Positions 1-6,896 of a stretch of 9,131 nt of DNA are shown in pieces. The DNA is taken from assembly GCA_049520215.1 (NCBI GenBank), contig JBEKPZ010000302.1:1-9131 (forward strand), read 5' to 3'. Each line of letters starts with the position of its first letter. Within the stretch, counting starts at the first letter, position 1. The position numbers and the translations under genes are program-made. This stretch comes from Bog-159 sp049520215. GTDB lineage: Bacteria > Acidobacteriota > Terriglobia > Bryobacterales > Bryobacteraceae. The notes under the pieces are model-generated. The model worked only from the letters and a program-made list of their open reading frames with translations. It was not told the origin of the DNA and did not search any database.

Positions 1-111
1 CTCCGCGATCCCGCCGGCTTCGTCTGGGCCATCGCGACGCATCTCGAAGACCTCACGCCGGAAGAGACCGCGCAGCGAGCGGCGGCCGCATTCGGCGGCG
101 GGAACGCATGA
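1..111 (+). CDS. VOC/glyoxalase-fold (PhnB-like) protein, C-terminal end only
   Basis: The first 36 codons in frame 1 are open from the left edge and end at TGA 109-111. They read as the tail of a PhnB-like member of the vicinal-oxygen-chelate superfamily. The run D-P-A-G-F-V-W-A-I-A-T-H followed by L-E-D-L-T-P-E-E matches the closing strand and helix usual in that family (DPFGHxWxxATHxEDVxPEE). The start and most of the domain are off the window, so substrate and metal ligands cannot be judged. Many relatives are annotated as glyoxalase or bleomycin-resistance-like proteins without a known reaction. The stop overlaps the ATG of the next gene (ATGA, 108-111), so the two are probably co-transcribed and translationally coupled. 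The family call is from memory of the motif. Confidence 0.75.
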   Translation, partial: LRDPAGFVWAIATHLEDLTPEETAQRAAAAFGGGNA

Positions 112-2984
112 GGGCCCTGCCGAAGTGGCTGCTGGCGGCCCTGCTGGCGCCCATCGCCTGCGCGCAATCGCTCGGCCCCGAACTCTACAGCGGTCTCCGC
201 TGGCGCGTGATCGGGCCGTTTCGCGGCGGCCGCACCGTCGCCGCTAGCGGCGTGCCCGGCCAGCCCAACGTCTTCTACATCGCCGCAAACAACGGCGGCG
301 TTTGGAAGAGCACCGACGCCGGGCGCGTCTGGAAACCGATCTTCGACGATCAGGCCACAGGTTCCATCGGCGCGCTGGCGGTGGCGCCCTCCGACCCGCG
401 TATCATTTATGTAGGCAGCGGCGAGGGTCTCCAGCGCCCGGACCTCTCGGTCGGCGACGGCATCTACAAATCGGCCGACGCTGGCCAAAGCTGGCAGCAC
501 CTCGGTCTGCACGACGCCCAGCAGATCTCCGCCATCATCGTCGATCCGCATGACTCGCAGCGCGTCTTCGCCGCGGTGCTCGGCCATCCCTACGGCCCTA
601 GCGCCGAACGGGGCGTTTTCCGCTCCACCGATGGCGGCGCGACGTGGCAGAAGGTGCTCTACAAGGACGAGAACACCGGCGCGGTGGACCTGGCCTTCGA
701 TCCATCCAACCCGCAGACCGTCTATGCCGTGCTGTGGGCCGCGCGCCAGGCGCCCTGGGAAATCGGCGAGTCGTTCAAAGGCCCGGGCAGCGGACTGTTC
801 AAGTCCACCGACGGCGGCAGCACTTGGCAGCCGCTCGCCGGCGGACTGCCCACGGTGGCCGAAGGCTTGGGCCGCATCGGCATCGCCATCGCGCCCAGCG
901 ATGCGCACCGCATGTACGCGCTGGTGGACGCCAGTGCCAACGCTGGCGGCGTCTACCGCTCCGGCGACGCGGGCGCCACCTGGCAGCGCATCAACCACGA
1001 AGAACGCGTCTGGGGGCGCGGCTCCGATTTCGCCTGCGTGCGCGTCGATCCGAAAGACAAGGACGTCATCTACATCGCCAACACTTCCACTTACCGCTCG
1101 ATGGACGGCGGCGCGACTTTCACCTCCATCAAAGGCGCGCCCGGCGGCGACGATTATCACACCATTTGGATCAACCCCGACGACCCCAGCATCATCCTGC
1201 TGGCGTCCGACCAGGGCGCCACCATCAGCCTCAACGGCGGCGAAACCTGGAGTTCCTGGTACAACCAGCCCACCGCGCAGTTCTATCACGTGATCACCGA
1301 CAATCGCTTCCCCTACTGGGTCTATGGCGGCCAGCAGGAGAGCGGCTCGGTGGGCACGTCCAGCCGCGGCGACGACGGCGGAATCAACTTCCGCGACTGG
1401 CATCCCGTGGGCGTGGAAGAGTACGGCTACGTGGCGCCCGATCCGCTGCACCCCGGCATTATCTATGGCGGCAAAGTGACTCGCTACGAGCAGGCCACCG
1501 GCGAGGTGCAGTCAGTCGGTCCGTCGCTGGGCCGGCGCGGCGGCAAGTACCGCTTCGTGCGCACCATGCCCCTGCTGTTTTCGCCGGTCGATCCGCACAT
1601 TTTGTATCTCGGCTCGCAATATCTGCTGCGCACCGTGAATGGCGGCCAGTCATGGGAAGAGATCAGTCCCGACCTGACCCGCGCGTCTTACGAGATCCCA
1701 CCCAGCCTGGGTGCGTTCACCTCCGCCGACCCGGAGAAGGGCAAGCATCGCGGCGTTATCTACACCATTGCGCCATCTTACAAAGACGCCAACGTGATCT
1801 GGGTGGGCACCGACGACGGCCTGATCCATATCACGCGCGATGCGGGCAAGACCTGGACCAATGTCACTCCGCCGGCGCTCACTCCCTGGAGCAAAGTTTC
1901 GGTAATGGACGCGTCGCATTTCGATGCGGCCTCCGCCTATGCGGCCATCAACCGCTTCCGGCTGGACGATCTGGCGCCGCACATCTGGCGCACGCACGAC
2001 TTCGGTAAGACCTGGAAGGAAATCACGCGCGGCCTGCCCGATAACGCGCCCATCAACACGGTGCGCGAGGATCCGCTGCGCAAAGGCCTACTGTTCGCCG
2101 GTTCCGAGCGCGCTGTGTGGGTCTCGTTCAACGATGGCGACGATTGGGAGCCGCTGCGCCTGAACATGCCGGCCACGTCGATCCGCGATCTGACCATCCA
2201 CGAGGACGACTTAGTGGCGGGCACCCACGGCCGTTCGTTCTGGATCCTGGACGACATCACGCCGCTGCGGCAGGCGAACGCGGCGATTGCCAACTCCGGC
2301 GCGCACTTATTCAAGCCGCAAACGGCCATGCGCGTCCGCTGGAACAAGAACACCGACACGCCGCTGCCGCCCGAGGAGCCGGCCGGACAGAATCCGCCGG
2401 ATGGGGCGATCCTTTATTACTACCTAAAGAATGCGTCGGACTCGGTTGTAATTGAAGTGCTGGACGCCGCGGGCAAGTTAGTGCGGCGTTATTCCAGTAC
2501 TGACCAACCACCGCCCGCCGAAAACGATTTGACTTATCCGACTTACTGGATCCGCCCGCCGCAGATTCCGCCGGCGGTACCGGGCATGCATCGATTCGTC
2601 TGGGACCTGCGCTACACGCCGCCGGATGCGCTGCGCCATGACTATCCCATGACGGCGATCTACCACGATACGCCGCGCGAGCCCCGCGGCCCGATTGTCC
2701 TGCCGGGCGAATACACCGTGAAGCTGACAGTGGACGGTAAGTCCTTCACGCAGCCACTTACAGTGAAGATGGACCCGCGCGTGAAGACGCCGCCGGCCGC
2801 GCTGAAGCAACAGTTCGACCTGGCGATGAAGCTGGTCGAGATGATGAGCCGCACTAAGTCGCCGGACAAAGCGCGAATCAACGGCGAGCTAAGCCGCGTA
2901 CTGGAGGCGATCGAAGGCGCAGATGCCGCGCCGACTGCGCAGATGGCCGCAGCGGTGGCCGAACTGCAACAGCGGGTCAAATAG
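108..2984 (+). CDS. Secreted BNR-repeat / sortilin (VPS10)-like beta-propeller protein
   Basis: A 958-residue exported protein. Residues 1-19 form a signal peptide (basic start, hydrophobic core at 8-16, A-C-A cleavage site before Q20). Residues about 20-720 are a propeller region with at least eleven Asp-box-like motifs (S/T-x-D-x-G-x-T-W), at about 67-75, 121-129, 172-180, 232-240, 284-292, 330-338, 374-381, 508-516, 575-583, 628-636 and 672-680. This points to a double or ten-bladed propeller as in GH74 or VPS10/sortilin domains. Residues about 731-895 look like an Ig/FnIII-like module (F-V-W-D-L-R-Y near 830, G-E-Y-T-V-K-L near 867), and the tail is helical. Such proteins, often labelled 'glycosyl hydrolase' or 'sortilin-like', are abundant in Acidobacteriota. 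No catalytic acid pair of GH74 could be assigned, so a hydrolase activity is not claimed. The start is set by the signal peptide and the ATGA overlap with the upstream gene. No T9SS sorting tail is seen. Confidence 0.88.
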   Translation: MRALPKWLLAALLAPIACAQSLGPELYSGLRWRVIGPFRGGRTVAASGVPGQPNVFYIAANNGGVWKSTDAGRVWKPIFDDQATGSIGALAVAPSDPRIIYVGSGEGLQRPDLSVGDGIYKSADAGQSWQHLGLHDAQQISAIIVDPHDSQRVFAAVLGHPYGPSAERGVFRSTDGGATWQKVLYKDENTGAVDLAFDPSNPQTVYAVLWAARQAPWEIGESFKGPGSGLFKSTDGGSTWQPLAGGLPTVAEGLGRIGIAIAPSDAHRMYALVDASANAGGVYRSGDAGATWQRINHEERVWGRGSDFACVRVDPKDKDVIYIANTSTYRSMDGGATFTSIKGAPGGDDYHTIWINPDDPSIILLASDQGATISLNGGETWSSWYNQPTAQFYHVITDNRFPYWVYGGQQESGSVGTSSRGDDGGINFRDWHPVGVEEYGYVAPDPLHPGIIYGGKVTRYEQATGEVQSVGPSLGRRGGKYRFVRTMPLLFSPVDPHILYLGSQYLLRTVNGGQSWEEISPDLTRASYEIPPSLGAFTSADPEKGKHRGVIYTIAPSYKDANVIWVGTDDGLIHITRDAGKTWTNVTPPALTPWSKVSVMDASHFDAASAYAAINRFRLDDLAPHIWRTHDFGKTWKEITRGLPDNAPINTVREDPLRKGLLFAGSERAVWVSFNDGDDWEPLRLNMPATSIRDLTIHEDDLVAGTHGRSFWILDDITPLRQANAAIANSGAHLFKPQTAMRVRWNKNTDTPLPPEEPAGQNPPDGAILYYYLKNASDSVVIEVLDAAGKLVRRYSSTDQPPPAENDLTYPTYWIRPPQIPPAVPGMHRFVWDLRYTPPDALRHDYPMTAIYHDTPREPRGPIVLPGEYTVKLTVDGKSFTQPLTVKMDPRVKTPPAALKQQFDLAMKLVEMMSRTKSPDKARINGELSRVLEAIEGADAAPTAQMAAAVAELQQRVK

Positions 2985-3082
2985 CGCCGGTCGAAGGGCC
3001 GATCTAACCGCGGAAGGATTTCCGGATGGAGCGGAACCCCACCAAGGGGGCACACATCTAACGTCACGGTTGGGAGCAGAAA

Positions 3083-3127
3083 ATGGGCAATAACGTTCCC
3101 AGGCAGCGGACGTCATCGGCCGTCTGA
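3083..3127 (+). other. Possible 14-codon upstream reading frame before the 151-residue gene
   Basis: ATG 3083 is preceded by GGGAG (3072-3076) at six bases, a good ribosome binding site. The frame runs 14 codons to TGA 3125-3127. The next start, ATG 3134, is in the same frame six bases after that stop and has no clear Shine-Dalgarno of its own. Either a short leader feeds ribosomes to the downstream gene, or one nonsense codon has split off the original N-terminus of a longer protein. Only the spacing and the ribosome site support this; the peptide resembles nothing I know. Confidence 0.3.
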
Positions 3128-3133
3128 AAAACA

Positions 3134-3589
3134 ATGTCCAAAGATAGCGTCTTGAATGAGTTACGGCGCCGTGCACCGACGGTCGCCAGCAAACTGGGGA
3201 CGGCGGTCATGCACTACCGGCTGATTCCTGCGGATTCAGCCGAAGCGCGAGAGGTTGTTAGCTGGATCGAGACCCACTTCCCGATACAAGGCGAGAGGAT
3301 TGACTGGTCGAAAGTCCCTTCACACGAACGCGTCGAATGGTCCGAAATCGCGGACCTAGCTGAGTCGTCAGCGCGACTGGCTTCCGGCCTGAGAGGGGAT
3401 ACAGAGGTTGTCGTGACCTGGTCTGATGGCTCGTGTCCATCACTAGCCATGCAGAAATCTGATCTGCTAACAATCTCCGCGGAAGTATTCGGCGCGGACT
3501 TCGACACCTGGATCGTATGCATTGCCGAAAACTGGTGCCTCGAGGCCCACCACGACGGCATAGTGTGCGCGGCTAACGGAATGTCATGA
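3134..3589 (+). CDS. Hypothetical protein, 151 residues, possibly immunity-protein-like
   Basis: I do not recognise this gene with certainty. It encodes a soluble acidic protein with no signal peptide or membrane segment. The N-terminal third is helical and charged. The C-terminal part has a beta-like stretch E-V-V-V-T-W-S-D-G (91-99), then D-T-W-I-V at 124-128 and W-C-L-E-A-H-H at 134-140. Small proteins ending in this 'DxW ... WxxExxHxG' style occur among orphan immunity-like proteins of polymorphic-toxin and contact-inhibition systems, but this is only a resemblance. No toxin gene is adjacent. GC over 3181-3540 is about 57% by hand count, lower than in samples from the flanking genes, which suggests a different history. 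The start lacks a good ribosome site (see 3083-3127), so the N-terminus is uncertain. Codon use is plausible and no large competing frame covers it convincingly. Confidence 0.55.
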   Translation: MSKDSVLNELRRRAPTVASKLGTAVMHYRLIPADSAEAREVVSWIETHFPIQGERIDWSKVPSHERVEWSEIADLAESSARLASGLRGDTEVVVTWSDGSCPSLAMQKSDLLTISAEVFGADFDTWIVCIAENWCLEAHHDGIVCAANGMS

Positions 3590-3677
3590 TGGTGACGCAT
3601 ATCTTAGAGGTGACCGACACGAGGTCGCGGCACTTCATTCAGGGCTCATTGAAGTGGCCTGAGCACCAGCCAGGTGG

Positions 3678-4019
3678 GTGTCAGCCGTTTACTACGCGCC
3701 CCAAAAACGGTCCTTGGAGACATTTGTGGAATCGACCTTCGGTCGTAACCAAGCCAGGAACCTCGGCGGCTGGCGCCAGCGTTGCTCATCGCACGGTATT
3801 CCCGATTTGGTCTGGCAAAATCCCGCCACAGGCGGGGTGCAGATCTGGTTCATGAGCGGATCAAATGGAGCCGCCACGTTGGGCACCGCGCAGGTGACCG
3901 CAAGCAACTCCTGGTACGTGGTAGCCGCTGCGGACTTCAACAAGGACGGCGTTCCGGACCCCGTCTGGCAGCAGCTCAGCGGTGCGACGAAACAGCATTG
4001 GTATATGACGGTTCAGTAG
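3678..4019 (+). pseudogene. Truncated FG-GAP/VCBS-repeat protein, C-terminal remnant
   Basis: From about 3795 to the TAG at 4017-4019 the frame encodes one and a half FG-GAP/VCBS-type propeller repeats: G-I-P-D-L-V-W-Q-N-P-A-T-G-G-V-Q-I-W-F-M, then A-D-F-N-K-D-G-V-P-D-P-V-W-Q and a closing W-Y-M-T-V-Q. The D-F-N-K-D-G loop is the calcium-binding type seen in integrin-like repeats. Full-length family members are secreted, carry many such repeats and run to several hundred residues. Here the match begins abruptly in mid-repeat, missing its own D-F-N-x-D, and the upstream 39 codons back to GTG 3678 show no repeat, signal peptide or recognisable domain. It is best read as the 3' end of a lost gene. 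It could conceivably be expressed as a 113-residue protein from GTG 3678, but no ribosome site supports this. Confidence 0.6.
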
Positions 4020-4022
4020 CAG

Positions 4023-4046
4023 GCCGGGGTCCGGGCGATCCCCGGC
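4023..4046. repeat. GC-rich inverted repeat between convergent transcripts
   Basis: GCCGGGG (4023-4029) pairs perfectly with CCCCGGC (4040-4046) across a ten-base loop. It sits between the end of the + strand FG-GAP remnant and the end of the minus-strand two-component operon, where a bidirectional terminator would be expected. No T-run follows on either strand, so an intrinsic terminator is only a possibility. Confidence 0.35.
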
Positions 4047-4109
4047 GCGGGTGGCCTTGGCGCGGCAGATGACAGCGATCAAGCCGTAAGGGTAGGCGCG
4101 CTGCCCCCC

Positions 4110-4514
4110 TCACTGCTTCTTAGGCGGCGGCACCGACCCGCGCAGAATAATCTTCACCGCGCGATCCCCGTCCCCGTTCTCCCCGCTCACCCACTTCACC
4201 GTCACCTTCTGCTTCAGCTTGGGCTTGCCGCCCTGGGGTTGCACTACCGTCTCGGCGGAAATCGCAAAGCTGCGCACCGTCGCTTTGCCCAGCACCGTGC
4301 GCGTCAGCGTAATGCTGTCGTCGGTCAGGGCCGTCACCACTCCGGCAAAGTATTGATCTGGCTGCTGAACGCTGGGCGGCGGGTCCTGGCTGCGCGCAGG
4401 ATTGGAGCCGGCCAGGGCCAGAAGCACACCGATCACACCGCACCGAAGGAGCCGCACATTCCTTAGATTAAGAAAGACGAATGAACGCTGGGTAAACTTC
4501 GGATTAAAGTTCAT
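4110..4514 (-). CDS. Small secreted DUF5666-like (OB-fold) protein of the two-component operon
   Basis: A 134-residue protein with an unusually long basic start, a hydrophobic core at about 26-36 and a likely signal peptidase I site (A40-R41-S42 before Q43). The mature part begins with a proline-rich linker, then about 85 residues patterned like the DUF5666 fold: F-A-G-V-V-T-A-L, D-D-S-I-T-L-T, F-A-I-S-A-E-T-V-V, L-K-Q-K-V-T-V-K-W, and a closing D-R-A-V-K-I-I-L. Such proteins are exported and of unknown function. ATG 4514 directly follows the TGA of the histidine kinase (TGAATG) and is preceded by GAGGG, which favours this start and coupled translation. A GTG at 4457 would give a more usual signal peptide, but its AAGGA lies only two bases away. 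Being third in the operon suggests a periplasmic accessory or target of the sensor; this is inference. Confidence 0.7.
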   Translation of the reverse strand: MNFNPKFTQRSFVFLNLRNVRLLRCGVIGVLLALAGSNPARSQDPPPSVQQPDQYFAGVVTALTDDSITLTRTVLGKATVRSFAISAETVVQPQGGKPKLKQKVTVKWVSGENGDGDRAVKIILRGSVPPPKKQ

Positions 4515-6047
4515 TCATCCCTCGCGCGGCCCACTTGCGGCTCCGGCCGGCACGGGTTCCACCGGCGCCGGTTCGGTTGCGGCGGCGGGCAGCGTTACGG
4601 TGAAGCGCGTGCCTTTGCCGGGCGTGCTGTGGACGCCAATCGTGCCGCCGTGGGCCTTCGCGATCCAGGCCACGAAGCTTAGCCCGAGGCCCAGCCCCGG
4701 CTCCGGATTCGCACAGGTTTCCTGCGCCGGCACGCGGTAGAAGCGCTCGAAAATGTGCGGGATGTGCTCGTCGGAGATGCCGCAGCCGGTGTCCTCCACT
4801 TCGATCGCAATGGATTCCGGCAGGCTGTGCAGCGCCACGTGTACGCGGCCGCCCGCAGGGGTGAATTTCAGGGCGTTGGACAGCAGGTTGGAAAGCATCC
4901 GCTCGATCTGCACGCGATCCACTTCGGCGGCGCATTCCGGCGGCAGATCGGCGGAAAGCTCCACGCGTGCGCCTTCGGCGGGGATCTGGAATTGATCGAC
5001 GATGTCGCGCACCACGGCGGCCAGATCCAGCCGCGTCTTCTGCAACGCGAGCTGCCCGGACTCGGCTTGCGAAAGCAGCAGCAAGGCGCGCACGATCTGC
5101 GAGAGCCGCTCGATATCCTGCAGGGAATTCAGCGTGGCATCGCGATACTGGTCCACGGTTTTGGCGGTAAATAGCGCCACTTCCAGTTGGCCGCGGATGG
5201 CCGTGATGGGGGTGCGCAACTCGTGCGAAACGTCCGTCGAGAACTGGCGAATCTGCTGGAAGGAGCTCTCCAGCCGCTCGATCATGCGGTTAAAGGTTAG
5301 GATGAGGTAATCCAGCTCATCGCCTGCACCGCGCGCGGGGATACGCAAGCTCAGGTTCGACCCCGTGATGCGTTGCGCGGCTTGCGCCACTTGCATCACC
5401 GGCATCAGCCCGCGGCCCGTAAGGAACCATCCCAGCAGGCATCCGCAGAGCAGGGAGAACGGGATCAGCGCGGCATACATCCACGTGTAACGCTGCAAGA
5501 TTTTCTCGCCTTCGTCCATGGGACGCCCGACGGCCAGGTAGAACGGGCTATGGTGCTTGTCGTCGAAGATCACGCCGGCACGGGTCAGATACGGGATGCC
5601 ATGCGGGCTTGGGCGGCGCTTCCAGACCGGCTGGCCGCTCTTGATGGCCGCCTCGATTTCCTTGGGCTGCTCGATCCCGATGGACTGGTAAATGGTGGAG
5701 ACTTCCATCACCGCGCCGTTGACGTCGGTGAGCAGGTAGACGCGCCGCAGCCGCTCGACGGCGAAATCTTCGTCGGGATCGACCTTATCGTACTCCCAGA
5801 TCGCACACCAGTCGCCGGCGCAGCCCGGCGGCGCATGTCCATGTTTGGGAGCCTTTTCGATGTGCAGATAGCCCTTCATGGCGACCCACTCCTGCTCCAG
5901 CAGATCGTGCGCTTCGGAGTTCAGGGTGTAGGCCAGGCGCTCGCGGAACAGCGCCGCGGTGCCCACCAGCAGCAGCGCGAACAGGAGCGCGTATCCGGCC
6001 GTGAGGCGGAAGCGCAGGCCGCGCGTGAGATGACGCTTGGCGGACAC
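4515..6047 (-). CDS. Membrane sensor histidine kinase, CusS/heavy-metal-sensor-like
   Basis: A 510-residue sensor kinase. Transmembrane helix 1 spans about 16-33 and helix 2 about 189-209, enclosing a periplasmic domain of some 155 residues. HAMP follows (about 210-264, with G-L-M-P-V and N-L-S-L-R-I-P). The phospho-acceptor motif S-H-E-L-R-T-P lies at 274-280 with His275. The ATPase domain has N-box N-L-L-S-N-A-L-K-F at 387-395, G1 box D-T-G-C-G at 419-423, F-box F-E-R-F-Y-R at 434-439 and G2 box G-L-G-L-G-L at 451-456. All catalytic motifs are present. The periplasmic loop carries H-G-H at 69-71 and C76/C81, possible metal ligands or a disulfide. The HAMP and kinase parts resemble heavy-metal sensors. 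It starts at GTG 6047, one base after the regulator's stop, with only a weak ribosome site. The last 25 residues are Pro/Ala-rich. The true ligand is unknown. Confidence 0.93.
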   Translation of the reverse strand: MSAKRHLTRGLRFRLTAGYALLFALLLVGTAALFRERLAYTLNSEAHDLLEQEWVAMKGYLHIEKAPKHGHAPPGCAGDWCAIWEYDKVDPDEDFAVERLRRVYLLTDVNGAVMEVSTIYQSIGIEQPKEIEAAIKSGQPVWKRRPSPHGIPYLTRAGVIFDDKHHSPFYLAVGRPMDEGEKILQRYTWMYAALIPFSLLCGCLLGWFLTGRGLMPVMQVAQAAQRITGSNLSLRIPARGAGDELDYLILTFNRMIERLESSFQQIRQFSTDVSHELRTPITAIRGQLEVALFTAKTVDQYRDATLNSLQDIERLSQIVRALLLLSQAESGQLALQKTRLDLAAVVRDIVDQFQIPAEGARVELSADLPPECAAEVDRVQIERMLSNLLSNALKFTPAGGRVHVALHSLPESIAIEVEDTGCGISDEHIPHIFERFYRVPAQETCANPEPGLGLGLSFVAWIAKAHGGTIGVHSTPGKGTRFTVTLPAAATEPAPVEPVPAGAASGPREG

Positions 6048-6048
6048 G

Positions 6049-6780
6049 TTACGCCTGCGGCTCCGCGGTCGAATCCGCGGGCGGCTCTGTGGGAGGCTCC
6101 GGGGGCTTCTCGACGGGCGCCTCGATCATGTACCCGATGCCGCGCACGGTGTGGATGAGCTTCTGTGTGAAGCGGTCGTCGATCTTGCTGCGCAGGTGGC
6201 GGATATAGACGTCCACGATGTTGGTGAGGCCGTCGTAGTCCATGTCCCAGACGTGCTCGACGATCATGGTGCGGCTGAGCGGGCGGCCCTTGTTGCGCAT
6301 CATGTACTCTAGGATGCCGAATTCCTTGGGGGCCAGGTCGATGGGCTCGGCGTTGCGGTTGACTTTGCGGCGGATGCAATCGAGCGTGAGATCGGCCACC
6401 TGCAGCCGTTCGGGCGCGGGCTGGCCGCGGCGCAGCAGCGCGCGCACGCGGGCCAGCAACTCGACGAAAGCGAAGGGCTTCACCAGGTAGTCGTCGGCGC
6501 CCTGCTCCAGGCCGCGGACGCGATCGTCGAGCGCGCCGCGCGCGCTCAAGATAAGCACCGGCGGACCGGCTTTGCGGTCGCGCATTCTTTCGAGCACCTG
6601 GAGACCGTCCATATCGGGCAGCATGATGTCCAGGATGACGAGGTCGTAGTCGGTGGCCTGAAAAAACTCCAGGGCCGTGCCGCCATTGAGGGCGGCGTCC
6701 ACGGCGTAGCCCGCGCCCTGGAGGCCGCGGCACAGGAAATCCGCAATCCGCTTTTCGTCTTCCACTACCAGGAGTCGCAC
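6049..6780 (-). CDS. OmpR/PhoB-family DNA-binding response regulator, CusR-like
   Basis: A 243-residue regulator. The receiver domain (1-118) has the acidic pair E7-D8, phospho-acceptor Asp51 in I-L-D-I-M-L-P-D-M-D-G, Ser79 and Lys101 in V-K-P-F. The winged-helix DNA-binding domain (about 126-220) shows L-A-P-K-E-F-G-I-L, V-E-H-V-W-D, the recognition-helix stretch T-N-I-V-D-V-Y-I-R-H-L-R and the wing T-V-R-G-I-G-Y-M. It would bind promoter DNA after phosphorylation by the kinase encoded immediately downstream. The start is GTG 6780; an in-frame TAA at 6792-6790 leaves no room for an earlier one, though the ribosome site is poor. Unlike typical members, which end just after the G-Y motif, it has a tail of about 22 residues rich in Pro, Glu and Ala. 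Subfamily assignment to copper/silver-type regulators is by resemblance. Confidence 0.94.
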   Translation of the reverse strand: MRLLVVEDEKRIADFLCRGLQGAGYAVDAALNGGTALEFFQATDYDLVILDIMLPDMDGLQVLERMRDRKAGPPVLILSARGALDDRVRGLEQGADDYLVKPFAFVELLARVRALLRRGQPAPERLQVADLTLDCIRRKVNRNAEPIDLAPKEFGILEYMMRNKGRPLSRTMIVEHVWDMDYDGLTNIVDVYIRHLRSKIDDRFTQKLIHTVRGIGYMIEAPVEKPPEPPTEPPADSTAEPQA

Positions 6781-6792
6781 AACATTAGCTTA

Positions 6793-6852
6793 CCGCAGGC
6801 AGAGGTGGGGCAGGCCCGCGGCCTGCGGCGGACTCTCAGGCCGCCCCGCCGC
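6793..6852. repeat. Nested GC-rich inverted repeats upstream of the response regulator
   Basis: GCAGGCC (6810-6816) and GGCCTGC (6820-6826) form a seven-base stem with a three-base loop. The same right arm, GCCTGCGG (6821-6828), also pairs with CCGCAGGC (6793-6800). GCGGCGG (6825-6831) can pair with CCGCCGC (6846-6852). These mutually exclusive foldings lie in the leader or promoter region of the minus-strand two-component operon. They could be a REP-like element, a regulator site or an RNA structure. No promoter hexamers were convincing. Confidence 0.4.
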
Positions 6853-6896
6853 GCTCTCAACTGCGCTACAGTGCCAGGTGAGATACGAAAACCGAC

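Larger units (their letters stand above)
3590..4109. other. Gene-poor stretch with no intact recognisable gene
   Basis: Between the 151-residue gene and the end of the DUF5666-like gene no intact protein is recognisable. It holds the FG-GAP remnant. A competing frame at 3586-3855 overlaps that remnant and has no family resemblance. There is a GC-rich inverted repeat at 4023-4046. No insertion-sequence ends, tRNA or direct repeats were spotted by eye. Confidence 0.5.

Noticed and set aside
644..2008. 454-codon open frame on the + strand
   Set aside because: It is an Arg-rich, low-complexity shadow frame inside the BNR-repeat gene, caused by high GC.
3564..3659. Open stretch in another frame after 3564 that looks protein-like up to TGA 3657
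   Set aside because: It could be a frameshifted continuation of the 151-residue gene, but that gene already has a natural-looking end and I know no homologue to decide.
3586..3855. 89-codon frame overlapping the stop of the 151-residue gene
   Set aside because: The overlap looks like coupling, but the peptide has no recognisable domain and conflicts with the FG-GAP frame over its last part.
4023..4046. Intrinsic terminator for either flanking transcript
   Set aside because: The stem is strong but no T-run follows on either strand, so it is listed only as an inverted repeat.
5373..6158. 261-codon open frame on the + strand
   Set aside because: It lies entirely antisense to the histidine kinase and regulator, which have complete domain motifs; its composition is a mirror of theirs and it matches no family.
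6861..6879. Minus-strand TGGCAC followed by GC, resembling a sigma-54 promoter for the regulator
   Set aside because: The spacing between the GG and GC elements is one base short of the strict consensus, and there is no other sign of sigma-54 control.
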